Assembly (NCBI RefSeq): GCF_000382285.1
Contig: NZ_KB907925.1
Span: 310,001-374,000, forward strand
Direction: 5' to 3'
From: Solimonas variicoloris DSM 15731
Lineage (GTDB): Bacteria > Pseudomonadota > Gammaproteobacteria > Nevskiales > Nevskiaceae
Length of the DNA stretch: 64,000 nucleotides
The notes under the pieces: model-generated
Databases searched by the model: none
The model's input: only the letters and a program-made list of their open reading frames with translations
Told to the model about the DNA's origin: nothing
Shown here: positions 10,463-19,581 of the stretch, piece by piece
Position numbering within the stretch: the first letter of the stretch is position 1
How the letters are laid out: each line of letters begins with the position of its first letter
Translations under genes and position numbers: made by a program

Positions 10463-13400
10463 TCAGCTCAGGTGCAGCTCGGTCGGCAGCGCCGCCGGCT
10501 TGTGCCGGAGCACGCGACGGCGCAGCCAGCCTTCGAGGTCGTCGACGAGTTCGTAGACGACCGGTACCACCAGCAGGCTCAGCACCGTCGAGGTCAGCAG
10601 GCCGCCGATCACCGCGACCGCCATCGGCGCGCGGAAGCCCGCGTCGGTGCGGCTGATGTTCAGTGCCATCGGCAGCATGCCGGCGACCATGGCGACGGTG
10701 GTCATCACGATCGGCCGCGCACGCTTGTGGCAGGCGTCGATGATCGCGTCGAAGCGCGACAGGCCGCGCTGATTGCGCGCGGCGATCGCGTATTCGACGA
10801 GCAGGATCGAGTTCTTGCTGACGATGCCGATCAGCATCAGCAGGCCGATCAGCGAGGCGAGCGACAGTTCCATGCCGAACAGCACGAGACCGCCGAGCGC
10901 ACCGCCCGCCGCCAGCGGCAGCGCGGTCAGCACGGTGAACGGCTGCGCGAAGTCGTGGAACAGCAGCACCATCACCGCGTACACGCAGAAGATGCCGGTC
11001 AGCATGGCGATCGCGAAGTTGCCGAACAGATCGTTCATGAACTCGACGTCGCCGCCTTCGCCGCGCCGTACCTGCGGCGGCAGATGCTGCATCGACGGCA
11101 GCGCCTCGACCTGCTTGTTGACCTCGCCGAGCGGCTTGCCCTGCAGGTTCACCGTCAGCGTCACGTTGCGCGCGCGGTCGTAGCGGTCGATCTGCGCCGG
11201 GCCGCCTTCGACGGTGACGCTGGCGACGTTGGCGAGCGGCACCGGACCGTGCGCGGACGCGACGCGCAGCTGGCGGATCGTCTCGAGATCGGTGCGCGCG
11301 GCCGGCTCGAGCATGGTGCGGATGTAAACCTGACGCTCGGGAAGATTGAGCTTGGGCAGGATCACGTCGTAGTCGCCGCTGGTCGCGACGCGCACGGCGT
11401 CGCCGATCGCCTCGGCAGTCACGCCGAGTTCGGCGGCGCGCGCGAAGTCCGGCCGGATCACCAGTTCGGGGCGCAGGATGCTGGCCGACGAAGTGGCGCC
11501 GCCGAGGCCCGGGATCGTGCGCAGCTCGCGTAGCACCTTGTTGGCGGTCGCGGTCAGCATCACCGGGTCCTCGCTGGTCAGCTGCACGGTGAGCTGCTGG
11601 CCGTTGCCGTTGCCGCCGACGGTGACGCGCACACCCGGCAGCTTGCCGAGGCGCACGCCCATTTCCTTCTCGACCTGCTGCTGCGTGCGCTCGCGTTCCT
11701 TCTGCGGCTTCAGCGGAATCAGGTACGTCAGCACGGTGACGCTGCCGCCGCTCTGCACGGTGCTGCCGGCGGTGACGCCGTTGCCGAGGATCATGTAGAC
11801 GTGCTTGATCTCGGGAACCTCGCGCAGCGTCTGCCAGGCCTGCTGGTTCAGCGCCAGTGTCTGCTGCAGCGTCGAGCCGGGCGGCGCCTCGATGGTGACG
11901 AGCGACAGCGCGACGTCGTCGGCGGCGAGGAAGGTCTTCGACAGCAGCGTCGACAGCCAGATCGACGCGAAGAAGAACATGACCGTGGCGAGGCTGGTCC
12001 ACCACGGATGGCGCAGGCAGAGCCGCACGGCCTTCATGTAGCGCCGCATGATCCAGCCGTCCTCGCCTTCGTCATCATGCCCCTTGCCGAGTCCCGCGGC
12101 GCTGAGCATGTAGGCCGCCATCATCGGCGTCAGCAGGCGCGCGACGATCAGCGAGGCGAAGATGGCGATCGCCGCGGTCCAGCCGAACTGCTTGAAGACC
12201 AGGCCGGCGATGCCGGGCATCAGGGCCACCGGCAGGAACACCGAAATCAGGGTCAGCGAGGTGGCGATGACGGCGAGGCCGATCTCGTCGGCGGCGTCGA
12301 GCGCGGCCTGCTTCGGCGTCTTGCCCATGCGCAGGTGGCGCATGATGTTCTCGACTTCGACGATGGCGTCGTCGACGAGGATGCCGATCACCAGCGTCAG
12401 CGCCAGCAGCGTGATGGTGTTGAGCGTGTAGCCGGCCCAGTGGATGAAGGCGAAGGTCGGCAGGATCGACAGCGGCAGCGCGACCGCCGAAATCAGCGTC
12501 GCGCGCCAGTCGCGCAGGAAGATCCAGACGACGATGACGGCGAGGATCGCGCCTTCGAGGAGCGCCTGCATCGAGGCATGGTACGAGTGCTCGATCGGAC
12601 CGACGGTGTCATAGACCTTGTCGATCTTCACGCGCGGATATTTCTTGTTGAGCCGGTCGATTTCCTGCTCGATCGCCTTGGCGACTTCCGCCTCCGCCGA
12701 GCCGTTGGCGCGGTAGGCGCGGAACGAGATCACCGGCTTGCCATCGAGCGTCGCTGCCTGGCGCGGTTCGGTCGTGGTGTCACGTACCGTCGCGATCTGG
12801 TCGAGGCGCACACGGCGGCCGTCGGCGAGCGGAAAGCTGAAGGCGGCGAGCTGCTGCGCGGTCTGCACGTTGCCGATCGTGCGCACGGCCTGCTCGAGGC
12901 CGCCGAGCTCGCCGCGGCCGCCCGGCGCTTCCTGCTGCATGCTGTTGATCTGCCGCGAGACCTCGCCGGCGCTGACGCCGTAGGCTTGCAGCTTCACCGG
13001 ATCGAGCTCGACGCGGATCTCGCGTTGCACGCCGCCGAAGCGCGTGACCTTGCCGACGCCGCGGATCGGCATGATCGCCTTGCTGACGATGTTGTCGACG
13101 AACCAGGACAGGTCCATCTCGTCCATGTTCTCGGAGCTGACCGTATACGTGGCGATCGAGCTGCCGTTGGTGGTGACGCGCTGCACGGTCGGCTCGAGGA
13201 TGTCGGCCGGCAGCGCCGAGCGCACGCCGGTCACCGCATCGCGCACGTCGTTGAGCGCGTCCTGGACGTTCTTGCCGATCTCGAACTCGATGAACGTTTC
13301 CGAGAAGCCGTCGGAGACTGTCGAGGTCACGTGCCGCGCGCCGGGAATGTTGGCGGTGGCGTCCTCGATCTTGCGCGTCACTTCGGTTTCGAGCTGCGAG

Positions 13401-13573
13401 GGTGTCGCGCCCGGCAGCTGCACGTCGACGATGATGCCGGGGAAGTCGAAGTCCGGCATCTTGGCGATCTGCAGCGCGTTGAAGCCCAGGAAGCCGGCGA
13501 CCGTGGCGAGGAAGAACAGCAGGACCGCCGGCGTCGGCTTGTGGATCGACCAGGCGGAGAAATTGATGTTCAT
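10463..13573 (-). CDS. RND efflux transporter, inner-membrane permease
   Basis: 1036 residues, typical for the AcrB/MexB superfamily. This proton-driven pump exports small molecules through a tripartite envelope complex. The N-terminus (FSAWSIHKPTPAVLLFF) is a first TM helix followed by a large periplasmic loop. The motif LVIGILVDDAIVEVENIM carries the Asp pair expected for the TM4 proton relay, and a second helical bundle near the C-terminus includes GIVSKNSILLVEYA. It is the last gene of an operon, overlapping the upstream fusion protein by 4 nt (ATGA). The substrate cannot be assigned; the sequence looks like the drug/solvent (HAE-1-like) side of the family rather than the metal side. Confidence 0.92.
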   Translation of the reverse strand: MNINFSAWSIHKPTPAVLLFFLATVAGFLGFNALQIAKMPDFDFPGIIVDVQLPGATPSQLETEVTRKIEDATANIPGARHVTSTVSDGFSETFIEFEIGKNVQDALNDVRDAVTGVRSALPADILEPTVQRVTTNGSSIATYTVSSENMDEMDLSWFVDNIVSKAIMPIRGVGKVTRFGGVQREIRVELDPVKLQAYGVSAGEVSRQINSMQQEAPGGRGELGGLEQAVRTIGNVQTAQQLAAFSFPLADGRRVRLDQIATVRDTTTEPRQAATLDGKPVISFRAYRANGSAEAEVAKAIEQEIDRLNKKYPRVKIDKVYDTVGPIEHSYHASMQALLEGAILAVIVVWIFLRDWRATLISAVALPLSILPTFAFIHWAGYTLNTITLLALTLVIGILVDDAIVEVENIMRHLRMGKTPKQAALDAADEIGLAVIATSLTLISVFLPVALMPGIAGLVFKQFGWTAAIAIFASLIVARLLTPMMAAYMLSAAGLGKGHDDEGEDGWIMRRYMKAVRLCLRHPWWTSLATVMFFFASIWLSTLLSKTFLAADDVALSLVTIEAPPGSTLQQTLALNQQAWQTLREVPEIKHVYMILGNGVTAGSTVQSGGSVTVLTYLIPLKPQKERERTQQQVEKEMGVRLGKLPGVRVTVGGNGNGQQLTVQLTSEDPVMLTATANKVLRELRTIPGLGGATSSASILRPELVIRPDFARAAELGVTAEAIGDAVRVATSGDYDVILPKLNLPERQVYIRTMLEPAARTDLETIRQLRVASAHGPVPLANVASVTVEGGPAQIDRYDRARNVTLTVNLQGKPLGEVNKQVEALPSMQHLPPQVRRGEGGDVEFMNDLFGNFAIAMLTGIFCVYAVMVLLFHDFAQPFTVLTALPLAAGGALGGLVLFGMELSLASLIGLLMLIGIVSKNSILLVEYAIAARNQRGLSRFDAIIDACHKRARPIVMTTVAMVAGMLPMALNISRTDAGFRAPMAVAVIGGLLTSTVLSLLVVPVVYELVDDLEGWLRRRVLRHKPAALPTELHLS

Positions 13574-14679
13574 GGGCCCTCCACGCCGACCAGGTCACCG
13601 TCGCCGACGAAGCTGCCGCCGGACTTGATGACGCGCGTCGCCGGCGTCAGGCCGCCGCTGACGGCGATCGCCTCGCCCTGGCGGGCGCCCGTCTCGACCT
13701 TCAGCTGATGGACGATGTGCTGGTCGTCGACCGTCATCACGTAGCGATGGCCGTCGCGCAGCACGATCGCCGATTCCGGCAGGCTCAGCACCGCTTGCGG
13801 AGCGAGTTCGAAACTGCCTTCGACGAACTGTCCGGCGCTGAGGCCGGCGTTCTTCGGCAGGTCGACGTAGACCAGGGCGTTGCGCGTCTGCAGGTCGACG
13901 GTCGGCGCGATCTGGCGGATCGTGCCGGCGACCGTCGCGCCGTCGCCGGGGCGGCGCACGGCGGCGCGCATGCCCGGCCGCAGCCGGCCGAGCCAGTCGC
14001 CCGGCACTTCGGCGCGCCATTCGAGGCGCTGGCCGCGAATCAGGCGGAACAGCTCGGTGCCGGCGCCGACCACCGCGCCGACCGTCGCCGTGCGCGACGA
14101 GATCACGCCGTCGTCCGGGGCGACGACGCGCGCATAGCGCAGCTGCAGGCTGGCGACGTCGTACTGCGCACGCGCCAGCTTGAGCTGGGCCTCGGCGGTG
14201 GCCGCGGCGGTGCGGTATTGGTCGATCTCCTGCTGGCTGATCGAGCCGGTCTTGTCGAGCTCCTCGGCGCGCTGGGCGTCGGCGCGCGCCTTGGCGAGCG
14301 TGGCGGCAGCCTGGGCGACGTTGGCGTCCTGCTGCGCGGCCTGCGCCTGCAGCGTCGCCGGGTCGAGGATCGCCAGCACGTCGCCCTTGCGGACGAGGTC
14401 GCCGACGTTGACCTTGACCTCGAGCAGACGCGCGCCGCCGACCTCGGCGCCGACGATCGCCTCCTGCCAGGCGGCGACGTTGCCGCTGGCCGGCAGCTGC
14501 TGCGGCCACTGCTGGCCCTGCGGCGTCACCAGCTCGACGGTCATCACCGGCTTGGGTGCCTCCGGCGTCGCTTCCTTCTTCTTGTCGCAGGCGCCGAGCG
14601 CGGCGGCCAGCGGCACTGCGACGGCGAGGCGCAGCGCGAAATGACGGGGAACGAAACGGGCCTTGTTGCGGGCGTTCAT
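13570..14679 (-). CDS. RND efflux periplasmic adaptor (membrane fusion protein)
   Basis: 369 residues. A lipoprotein signal with lipobox LGAC (Cys 31) anchors it to the inner membrane. The order of parts is the family's: barrel-sandwich halves (VGGARLLEVKVNVGDLVRKGDVLAILDP; RVVAPDDGVISSRTATVGAVV), an Ala/Gln-rich alpha-hairpin (about 110-190), a beta-barrel, and a C-terminal membrane-proximal domain. The ATG overlaps the stop of the upstream outer-membrane gene and its own stop overlaps the permease start, so the three genes form one translationally coupled operon. Confidence 0.92.
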   Translation of the reverse strand: MNARNKARFVPRHFALRLAVAVPLAAALGACDKKKEATPEAPKPVMTVELVTPQGQQWPQQLPASGNVAAWQEAIVGAEVGGARLLEVKVNVGDLVRKGDVLAILDPATLQAQAAQQDANVAQAAATLAKARADAQRAEELDKTGSISQQEIDQYRTAAATAEAQLKLARAQYDVASLQLRYARVVAPDDGVISSRTATVGAVVGAGTELFRLIRGQRLEWRAEVPGDWLGRLRPGMRAAVRRPGDGATVAGTIRQIAPTVDLQTRNALVYVDLPKNAGLSAGQFVEGSFELAPQAVLSLPESAIVLRDGHRYVMTVDDQHIVHQLKVETGARQGEAIAVSGGLTPATRVIKSGGSFVGDGDLVGVEGP

Positions 14680-16190
14680 GCGCCAGCTCCTGCTGGGGTC
14701 GGTGCGGCATCGGGCGTGCCGCGCGGGTCGGTGGGAATGGTGGCGGTGTCGTCGCGCCAGCCGCCGCCGGCGGCCTTGTACAGCGCGATCCACGACTGGC
14801 TGATCTCGGCTTCGACGGCGGCCAGCGTCTCGCGGCTGGCGAGCGCGAGCCGGCGCGTCTCCTCGAGGTCGAGCAGCGAGCTGGCGCCGAGGCGGTAGCG
14901 GTTCTCCTGCGAGGCCAGCAGCACGCTGTAATTGGCCTCGGCCTGGCGCGCGGCGTCGGCGCGGCGCACCGCGGCGTCGACGCGGGTCAGCGCGTCCTCG
15001 ACTTCCTGCACCGCGACCAGCACCTTGCCGCGGTACTGCGCGAGCACCTGGTCGTAGCGCGCGCGCGCCGTCTCGACGCGGGCGCGGCCGGCGCCGCCTT
15101 CGAAGATCGGCAGGCTGATCTGCGGCGACCACGACCAGCTGCGCACCTCGTCGCCGCTGTGCGCGAGATGGTTGATGCCGATCGAGCCGCCAAGGCTCAG
15201 CGACGGCAGGCGGCTGGCGACGGCGACGCCGATGCCGGCGCTGGCGGCCGCCAGCGAGCGTTCCGCCGACATCACGTCCGGGCGCTGCGACAGCAGCGCC
15301 GCCGGCACGTCCGGCACCGCCGGCTGCAGCGGCACCGGGATCCGCACGCCGTACGCGGTCGCCGCATCGCCGGCGCGCGCGCCGGCGGCTCCCGCCAGCC
15401 GCGCTTCGAGCTGCGCCGCCGGCAGCGCCGTCAGCTGCGCAAGGCGGTTGAGGTTCTGCTGGCAGAGGCCTTGCTGCGCGAGCAGCTGGTTCTCGCTGTC
15501 ATAGCGGCCGGCGCGCGCCTGGGCTTCGTCGGCGGGCGCGACGAAGCCGGATTTCAGCTTGAGCGTCGTCAGTCGCTCGGTCTCGCGCCGCGAGTCGAGC
15601 GTGTCGCGATAGAGCGCGATCAGGCGCTCGCAGTAGCGGCGCTGCACGTAGGCGTCGGCGACCTCGGCGGCGAGCGTGACACGCGCGCCGTGCCAGTCCG
15701 CCTGTGCCGCCTGCAGCCGGGCCTGGCTGGCTTCGAGGTCGCGCCGCGTGCCGCCGAACAGGTCGAGCTCCCAGCTGGCGTCGAGCGAGCCGTTGAACAG
15801 CGTGAACGGCGCGCCGTCCGCGCCGCCGGTGTCGCCGGCGCCGGAGCTGCGCGTCATCGAGCCGTTGGCGCGCACGCCGGGCAGCAGGCCGGCGCGCGAG
15901 CTCGTCACCGCGGCGCGCGCTTCGCGCACGGCGCCGAGTGCGGCGTCGATCGTCGGATGACGGGTTTGCGCGGTCTCGACCAGCTCGGCGAGCAACGGGT
16001 CGTCGAACTGCCGCCACCATTGCGTCATCGTCGTGCGCTCGCCGCCGTGCGGCAGGCGCGCGTGCCAGGTGTCGGGGACGGCGGCGTCGTGCGGCGGCTC
16101 CCGGTAGTCGGGACCGACGGCGCAGGCGCAGAGCAACGCGGCGGTACTGGCCAGCAGCCATCGGCTGCCGGAGCGGATCTGCTTGTTCAT
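14676..16190 (-). CDS. RND efflux outer-membrane channel lipoprotein (NodT/OprM family)
   Basis: 504 residues. A lipoprotein signal ends ALLCAC, with the CAVGPDYREP N-terminus typical of OprM/NodT proteins (Cys 23 lipidated). Two repeated alpha-helical/beta outer-membrane efflux protein domains follow, with TIDAALGAVREARAAV and SLAAASAGIGVAVASRLPSLSLGG. It forms the trimeric exit duct for the adaptor and permease encoded downstream. The ATG at 16190 is chosen because the signal peptide starts there; the minus strand before it reads CTCCTCCTTC, so no Shine-Dalgarno is visible. First gene of the operon. Confidence 0.9.
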   Translation of the reverse strand: MNKQIRSGSRWLLASTAALLCACAVGPDYREPPHDAAVPDTWHARLPHGGERTTMTQWWRQFDDPLLAELVETAQTRHPTIDAALGAVREARAAVTSSRAGLLPGVRANGSMTRSSGAGDTGGADGAPFTLFNGSLDASWELDLFGGTRRDLEASQARLQAAQADWHGARVTLAAEVADAYVQRRYCERLIALYRDTLDSRRETERLTTLKLKSGFVAPADEAQARAGRYDSENQLLAQQGLCQQNLNRLAQLTALPAAQLEARLAGAAGARAGDAATAYGVRIPVPLQPAVPDVPAALLSQRPDVMSAERSLAAASAGIGVAVASRLPSLSLGGSIGINHLAHSGDEVRSWSWSPQISLPIFEGGAGRARVETARARYDQVLAQYRGKVLVAVQEVEDALTRVDAAVRRADAARQAEANYSVLLASQENRYRLGASSLLDLEETRRLALASRETLAAVEAEISQSWIALYKAAGGGWRDDTATIPTDPRGTPDAAPTPAGAGA

Positions 16191-16510
16191 GAAGGAGGAG
16201 CGTCGAGTCCGGCTACTTAGATGCGGTCGGGATGATTTGGGATGGAATCGCTGAGCACGGTCGATGCCATATCGTTCCGTCCCCATGAGTTCTGAATCCT
16301 TTCAAGCGTTTGGAGCGGCACGACGGCATCGCCATGCGACCAGCCGTGGCGAATCTCGCCACGTCTTCGTCACATTTCACAGGAGGTGGGGTGCGCCGGC
16401 CCGCTCCGACGCCACGCGCTAGCTTTGGCGATCGGGGGCTGCCTTGGCAACGGGTGCAAGTCCTCAGTCGCGACGGCGCTCGGCGAGCGGCCGCAGCGGC
16501 GCGCTGCGGC
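16191..16510. other. Gene-free stretch upstream of the efflux operon
   Basis: 320 bp between the efflux operon start (minus strand) and the engB stop (minus strand). It should hold the efflux promoter, but I see no convincing -35/-10 pair or palindromic operator. No local repressor gene accompanies the operon. The short frames here have no recognisable features. Confidence 0.5.
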
Positions 16511-17164
16511 TCAGTCCTGCGGCGCGGCGCTCAGCCAGCCCTGCAGCAAGGTCCGGACCTCGTCGAGGCCGAGCCGGGACGTCGACGAGAACAGCCGCAC
16601 CTCGGTGTCCGGCAATTCGGCGACCGCCTTCTGGACCTGCAGCAGCGTCGACTTGGCGGCGCCGAAGCTCAGCTTGTCGGCCTTGGTCAGCAGCAGCAGG
16701 CAGCGCAGGCCGCGGTGCGCGGCCCATTCGAGCATCTGCACGTCGAACGGTGTCAGCGGATGGCGGATGTCCATGATCTGCACGACCGCGCGCAGATTGG
16801 CGCGCCCTTCGAGGTAGTCGCCGATCAGGCGGCCCCAGCCGTGGCGGACATCCTTCGGCACCTCGGCGAAGCCGTAGCCGGGCAGATCGACGAAGCGCCC
16901 GCCGGGCACGTTGAACAGGTTGATCAGCTGCGTGCGGCCCGGCGTCTTGCTGACGCGCGCCAGCTGCTTCTGGCCGCAGAGCGCGTTCATCGCGCTCGAC
17001 TTGCCGGCGTTCGAGCGGCCGGCGAAGGCGATTTCCGGCAGGCCGTCGGCGGGCAGCTGGGTCAGCTGCGCGCAGGACAGCAGGAACTGGGCGCCGGCGA
17101 ACGGATTGCGTTGCCCGCGATCGCCGGCCGGCGGCGCGGGTGGTTTTTTGCTCGACGACGGCAT
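16511..17164 (-). CDS. engB: Ribosome-biogenesis GTPase EngB (YihA/YsxC)
   Basis: 217 residues, a TrmE-Era-EngA-EngB-Septin-like GTPase needed for late 50S subunit assembly. The G1 P-loop is GRSNAGKSS (about 49-57), G2 lies in TPGRTQ, G3 is DLPGYG, G4 is TKAD, and SST near the end fits G5. The ATG at 17164 gives a short basic extension before NPFAGAQFLLS; an upstream ATG is less likely. It is divergent from cytochrome c4 as in Pseudomonas. In many gammaproteobacteria engB directly follows polA and its sRNA; here a 5.7-kb efflux operon separates them. Confidence 0.95.
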   Translation of the reverse strand: MPSSSKKPPAPPAGDRGQRNPFAGAQFLLSCAQLTQLPADGLPEIAFAGRSNAGKSSAMNALCGQKQLARVSKTPGRTQLINLFNVPGGRFVDLPGYGFAEVPKDVRHGWGRLIGDYLEGRANLRAVVQIMDIRHPLTPFDVQMLEWAAHRGLRCLLLLTKADKLSFGAAKSTLLQVQKAVAELPDTEVRLFSSTSRLGLDEVRTLLQGWLSAAPQD

Positions 17165-17232
17165 CGGAGCGCCTGTGTGCGAAGAATGGGGCAGGAGCAT
17201 AACGACGCCGGTCCCGCGGCGCACGGCGCGGC

Positions 17233-17262
17233 GTGAAAAGCGCGGCGCAGACCCTGTAGAAT
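17233..17262 (+). promoter_or_regulatory. Possible sigma70 promoter of cytochrome c4/dsbA
   Basis: GTGAAA at 17233-17238 and TAGAAT at 17257-17262 with an 18-nt spacer, about 80 nt before the cytochrome c4 start. Matches are partial (4 of 6 and 5 of 6). Confidence 0.35.
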
Positions 17263-17344
17263 CCTCGGACTTTTCGTCTTATCCACATCGCTACGGCGGC
17301 AGCCGCTAGGGCCGACCGCTGCGTCTTTCTGGGGAGTGAGTCGC

Positions 17345-17980
17345 ATGAAGCGCGTTTTGCTGGCTGCCGTCCTGTGCGCCCCGCTGTCGGTCTTCGCTGA
17401 AGGCACCGCCCGTGATCCCTACACTCAAGGCAGTGCCGAAGCCGGCGCCACCAAGGCAGCGGTCTGCACCGCCTGCCACGGTCCCGGCGGCAACAGCGCC
17501 AACCCGGAATGGCCGAAGCTCGCCGGGCAGAGCTCGCGTTTCATCCTCGAACAGCTGCAGCTGTTCAAGGCCGGCAAGCGCCAGAATCCCTTGATGTCGG
17601 CGCAGGCCGCGCTGCTCGCGGAGCAGGACATGAAGGATCTGGCCGCCTACTTCGCGGCGCAGCCGGCGTCGCCGGGCGTCGCCAGCAAGGACGCGATCCC
17701 GGTCGCGCAGCGTCTGTATCGCGCCGGCGACGCCGCGCGCGGCGTGCCGGCCTGCGCCGCCTGCCACGGCCCGACCGGCGCCGGCGTGTCGACCGCGGCC
17801 TATCCGCGCATCGGCGGCCAGCATTCGGTCTACGTCACCGCCCGTCTCAGGCTCTATCGCGAGCAGGCGGCCAAGATCGACGCGGCGGAAGGGAACCAGA
17901 AGATCATGGCGGCGGTCGCAGCCAAGCTGACGGACGAGGAAATCGCCGCACTGGCTTCGTACGTCAACGGTCTCCAGTAG
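17345..17980 (+). CDS. Periplasmic dihaem cytochrome c4
   Basis: 211 residues with a Sec signal (cleavage near SVFA-EG) and two class I cytochrome domains. Haem-binding motifs are CTACH at 41-45 and CAACH at about 137-141, with methionine ligands likely in NPLMSA and IMAAV. Cytochrome c4 passes electrons to terminal oxidases such as cbb3. The ATG at 17345 has GGGGAG 8 nt upstream; an in-frame GTG at 17336 overlaps that site and is rejected. The engB-cytochrome c4-dsbA order is the same as in Pseudomonas. dsbA follows after 13 nt. Confidence 0.93.
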   Translation: MKRVLLAAVLCAPLSVFAEGTARDPYTQGSAEAGATKAAVCTACHGPGGNSANPEWPKLAGQSSRFILEQLQLFKAGKRQNPLMSAQAALLAEQDMKDLAAYFAAQPASPGVASKDAIPVAQRLYRAGDAARGVPACAACHGPTGAGVSTAAYPRIGGQHSVYVTARLRLYREQAAKIDAAEGNQKIMAAVAAKLTDEEIAALASYVNGLQ

Positions 17981-17993
17981 AGCCGCTCCGGGA

Positions 17994-18656
17994 ATGTCCA
18001 TGCGCCACGCGTTTCGCGGCCTGATCGCCGTCGCCCTTTCGCTGTCCGCCATCGCCTGCTCGGCCGCCGAGCCGCCGAAGTTCGAGGCGGGCAAGCAGTA
18101 CAAGGCGGTGCGCACGGTGCAGGCGCCGGCCGACCCGAAGCGGATCGAGGTCGCCGAATTCTTCTGGTATGGCTGCCCGCACTGCTACGCGTTCGAGCCG
18201 ACGCTGGCCGACTGGGAGAAGAACAAGCCGGCCGACGTCGCCTTCGTGCGCTACCCGAACACGCTCGGCCATCCGCTGGGTCTGCTGCATTCCAAGGCCT
18301 ATTACACCGCCGAGGCGCTGAACGTGCTGCCGAAGATGCACACGGTGCTGTTCGACGCGCTGCACCGGGACAACATCCCGCTCGGCTCGGAAGCGCAGAT
18401 CGCCGCGCTGTTCCAGCGCGCGGCCGGCACCACGCCGGAGGCGTTCTCGGGCACCTTCAACGGCTTCGTGGTCGATGCCCAGGTCCGCAATGCCGAGAAT
18501 CTGGCGCGCGCCTACGGTGTCACCAGCACGCCGACGCTGGTGATCGGCGGCAAGTACATGACCGGCCCGGCAATGGCCGGCGGTCTCGATCCGACGGTCC
18601 AGGTCGTGAATTTCCTCATCGACAAGGTTCGCAAGGAACGTGGCATCAAGAAGTAA
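17994..18656 (+). CDS. dsbA: Thiol:disulphide interchange protein DsbA
   Basis: 220 residues, periplasmic thioredoxin-fold oxidase that introduces disulphides into exported proteins. The active site is CPHC at 61-64 (EFFWYGCPHCYAFEP) and the cis-proline loop is GVTSTPTLVIGG. The signal peptide ends SAIACSAAE; the cysteine could be a weak lipidation site, so a lipoprotein form is possible. It probably shares a transcript with cytochrome c4. A strong intrinsic terminator lies 23 nt after its stop. Confidence 0.94.
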   Translation: MSMRHAFRGLIAVALSLSAIACSAAEPPKFEAGKQYKAVRTVQAPADPKRIEVAEFFWYGCPHCYAFEPTLADWEKNKPADVAFVRYPNTLGHPLGLLHSKAYYTAEALNVLPKMHTVLFDALHRDNIPLGSEAQIAALFQRAAGTTPEAFSGTFNGFVVDAQVRNAENLARAYGVTSTPTLVIGGKYMTGPAMAGGLDPTVQVVNFLIDKVRKERGIKK

Positions 18657-19560
18657 GCGCCCTGGCTTCAGGGTGCCGGCCCGGCTTCTCGCCGGGCTTT
18701 TTGTTGCGGCAGCCAGCCTCCCGCCGTCCGCGCCGGCCGCACCGCTGGCGACCGTCGACGGCGCCTGCCGCGCGCTCGGCTCCCGGCTCGGCAGTCTCGA
18801 CGCGCAGACCTGCCTGCACGCCGGGCTGCAGCTGACGCAGGGCGCCAGCGTCAACGGCCAGCCGCTGATGATTCGCGACTACCTGCCGAAATCGCGCCGC
18901 GCGCCGCCGCTGCGCGTGCTGCTGATCGGCGGCATCCACGGCGACGAGTTCTCGTCGGTGAGCGTCGTGTTCCAGTGGATGCAGCGCCTCGAGGGCGAGC
19001 GCTTCCAGCCGTTCCACTGGCGCGTCATTCCCTGCGCGAACCCGGACGGCCTGCTGGCGCAGCCGGCGACGCGCGTCAACGCGCGCGGCGTCGACCTCAA
19101 CCGCAATTTCCCGACCGCCGACTGGAAGGCCGAGGCGCTGCGTTACTGGGAACAGAAAACGCGCCGCGATCCGCGCCGCTACCCCGGCCCGAAGGCGTTG
19201 TCGGAGCCGGAGACGCGCTGGCTGCTGCAGCAGATCGAGCAGTTCCGGCCGGACGCGATCGTGTCCGTGCATGCGCCGTACGGCGTGCTCGATTATGACG
19301 GCCCCGACGAGCCGCCGGCGCGCTTCGGCTATCTGCGCCTGCACCAGCTCGGCACCTATCCGGGCTCGCTCGGCAACTTCGCCGGCGTCAATCTCGGCCT
19401 GCCGGTGATCACGCTCGAACTGCCGCACGCCGGCATCATGCCGACCGCGCAGCAGTCGCAGCGCGTCTGGGGCGACATGCTCGGCTGGCTGCAGCACAAC
19501 CTGCCGAAGCAGGCGCCGATGTACATGCGGCTCAACGACCAGTCGTGGAAGAGCGAATAG
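18640..19560 (+). CDS. M14-family zinc carboxypeptidase (murein peptide amidase-like)
   Basis: 306 residues. The metal site reads GGIHGDEFSS (His and Glu ligands) and later SVHAPYGVLDYDGP (His ligand). The catalytic Glu is in VITLELPHAG, and DLNRNFPTADW matches the family's substrate-binding Arg/Asn segment. The closest known types are MpaA and related murein-peptide amidases that trim the meso-DAP linkage; a signal peptide here implies periplasmic action. The start is uncertain: GTG 18640 overlaps dsbA by 17 nt, and GTG 18673 is the alternative. Both precede or flank an intrinsic terminator embedded in the signal-peptide codons, so expression from dsbA may be attenuated. Confidence 0.82.
   Translation: MASRSKRPGFRVPARLLAGLFVAAASLPPSAPAAPLATVDGACRALGSRLGSLDAQTCLHAGLQLTQGASVNGQPLMIRDYLPKSRRAPPLRVLLIGGIHGDEFSSVSVVFQWMQRLEGERFQPFHWRVIPCANPDGLLAQPATRVNARGVDLNRNFPTADWKAEALRYWEQKTRRDPRRYPGPKALSEPETRWLLQQIEQFRPDAIVSVHAPYGVLDYDGPDEPPARFGYLRLHQLGTYPGSLGNFAGVNLGLPVITLELPHAGIMPTAQQSQRVWGDMLGWLQHNLPKQAPMYMRLNDQSWKSE
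18679..18705 (+). terminator. Intrinsic terminator inside the start of the M14 gene
   Basis: GCCCGGC 18679-18685 pairs perfectly with GCCGGGC 18691-18697 around a TTCTC loop, followed by TTTTTGTT. It would end the cytochrome c4-dsbA transcript, yet lies within the signal-peptide codons of the following gene. Confidence 0.85.
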
Positions 19561-19581
19561 GCCCTTCCGGCGCGCAGGCCG

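Noticed and set aside
11801-13708. A 635-codon plus-strand frame inside the RND permease gene
   Set aside because: Antisense to a well-supported permease; no domain or start signal.
16181-16200. GAAGGAGGAG next to the outer-membrane channel start, looking like a Shine-Dalgarno
   Set aside because: It is on the plus strand, while the gene runs on the minus strand, where the bases read CTCCTCCTTC.
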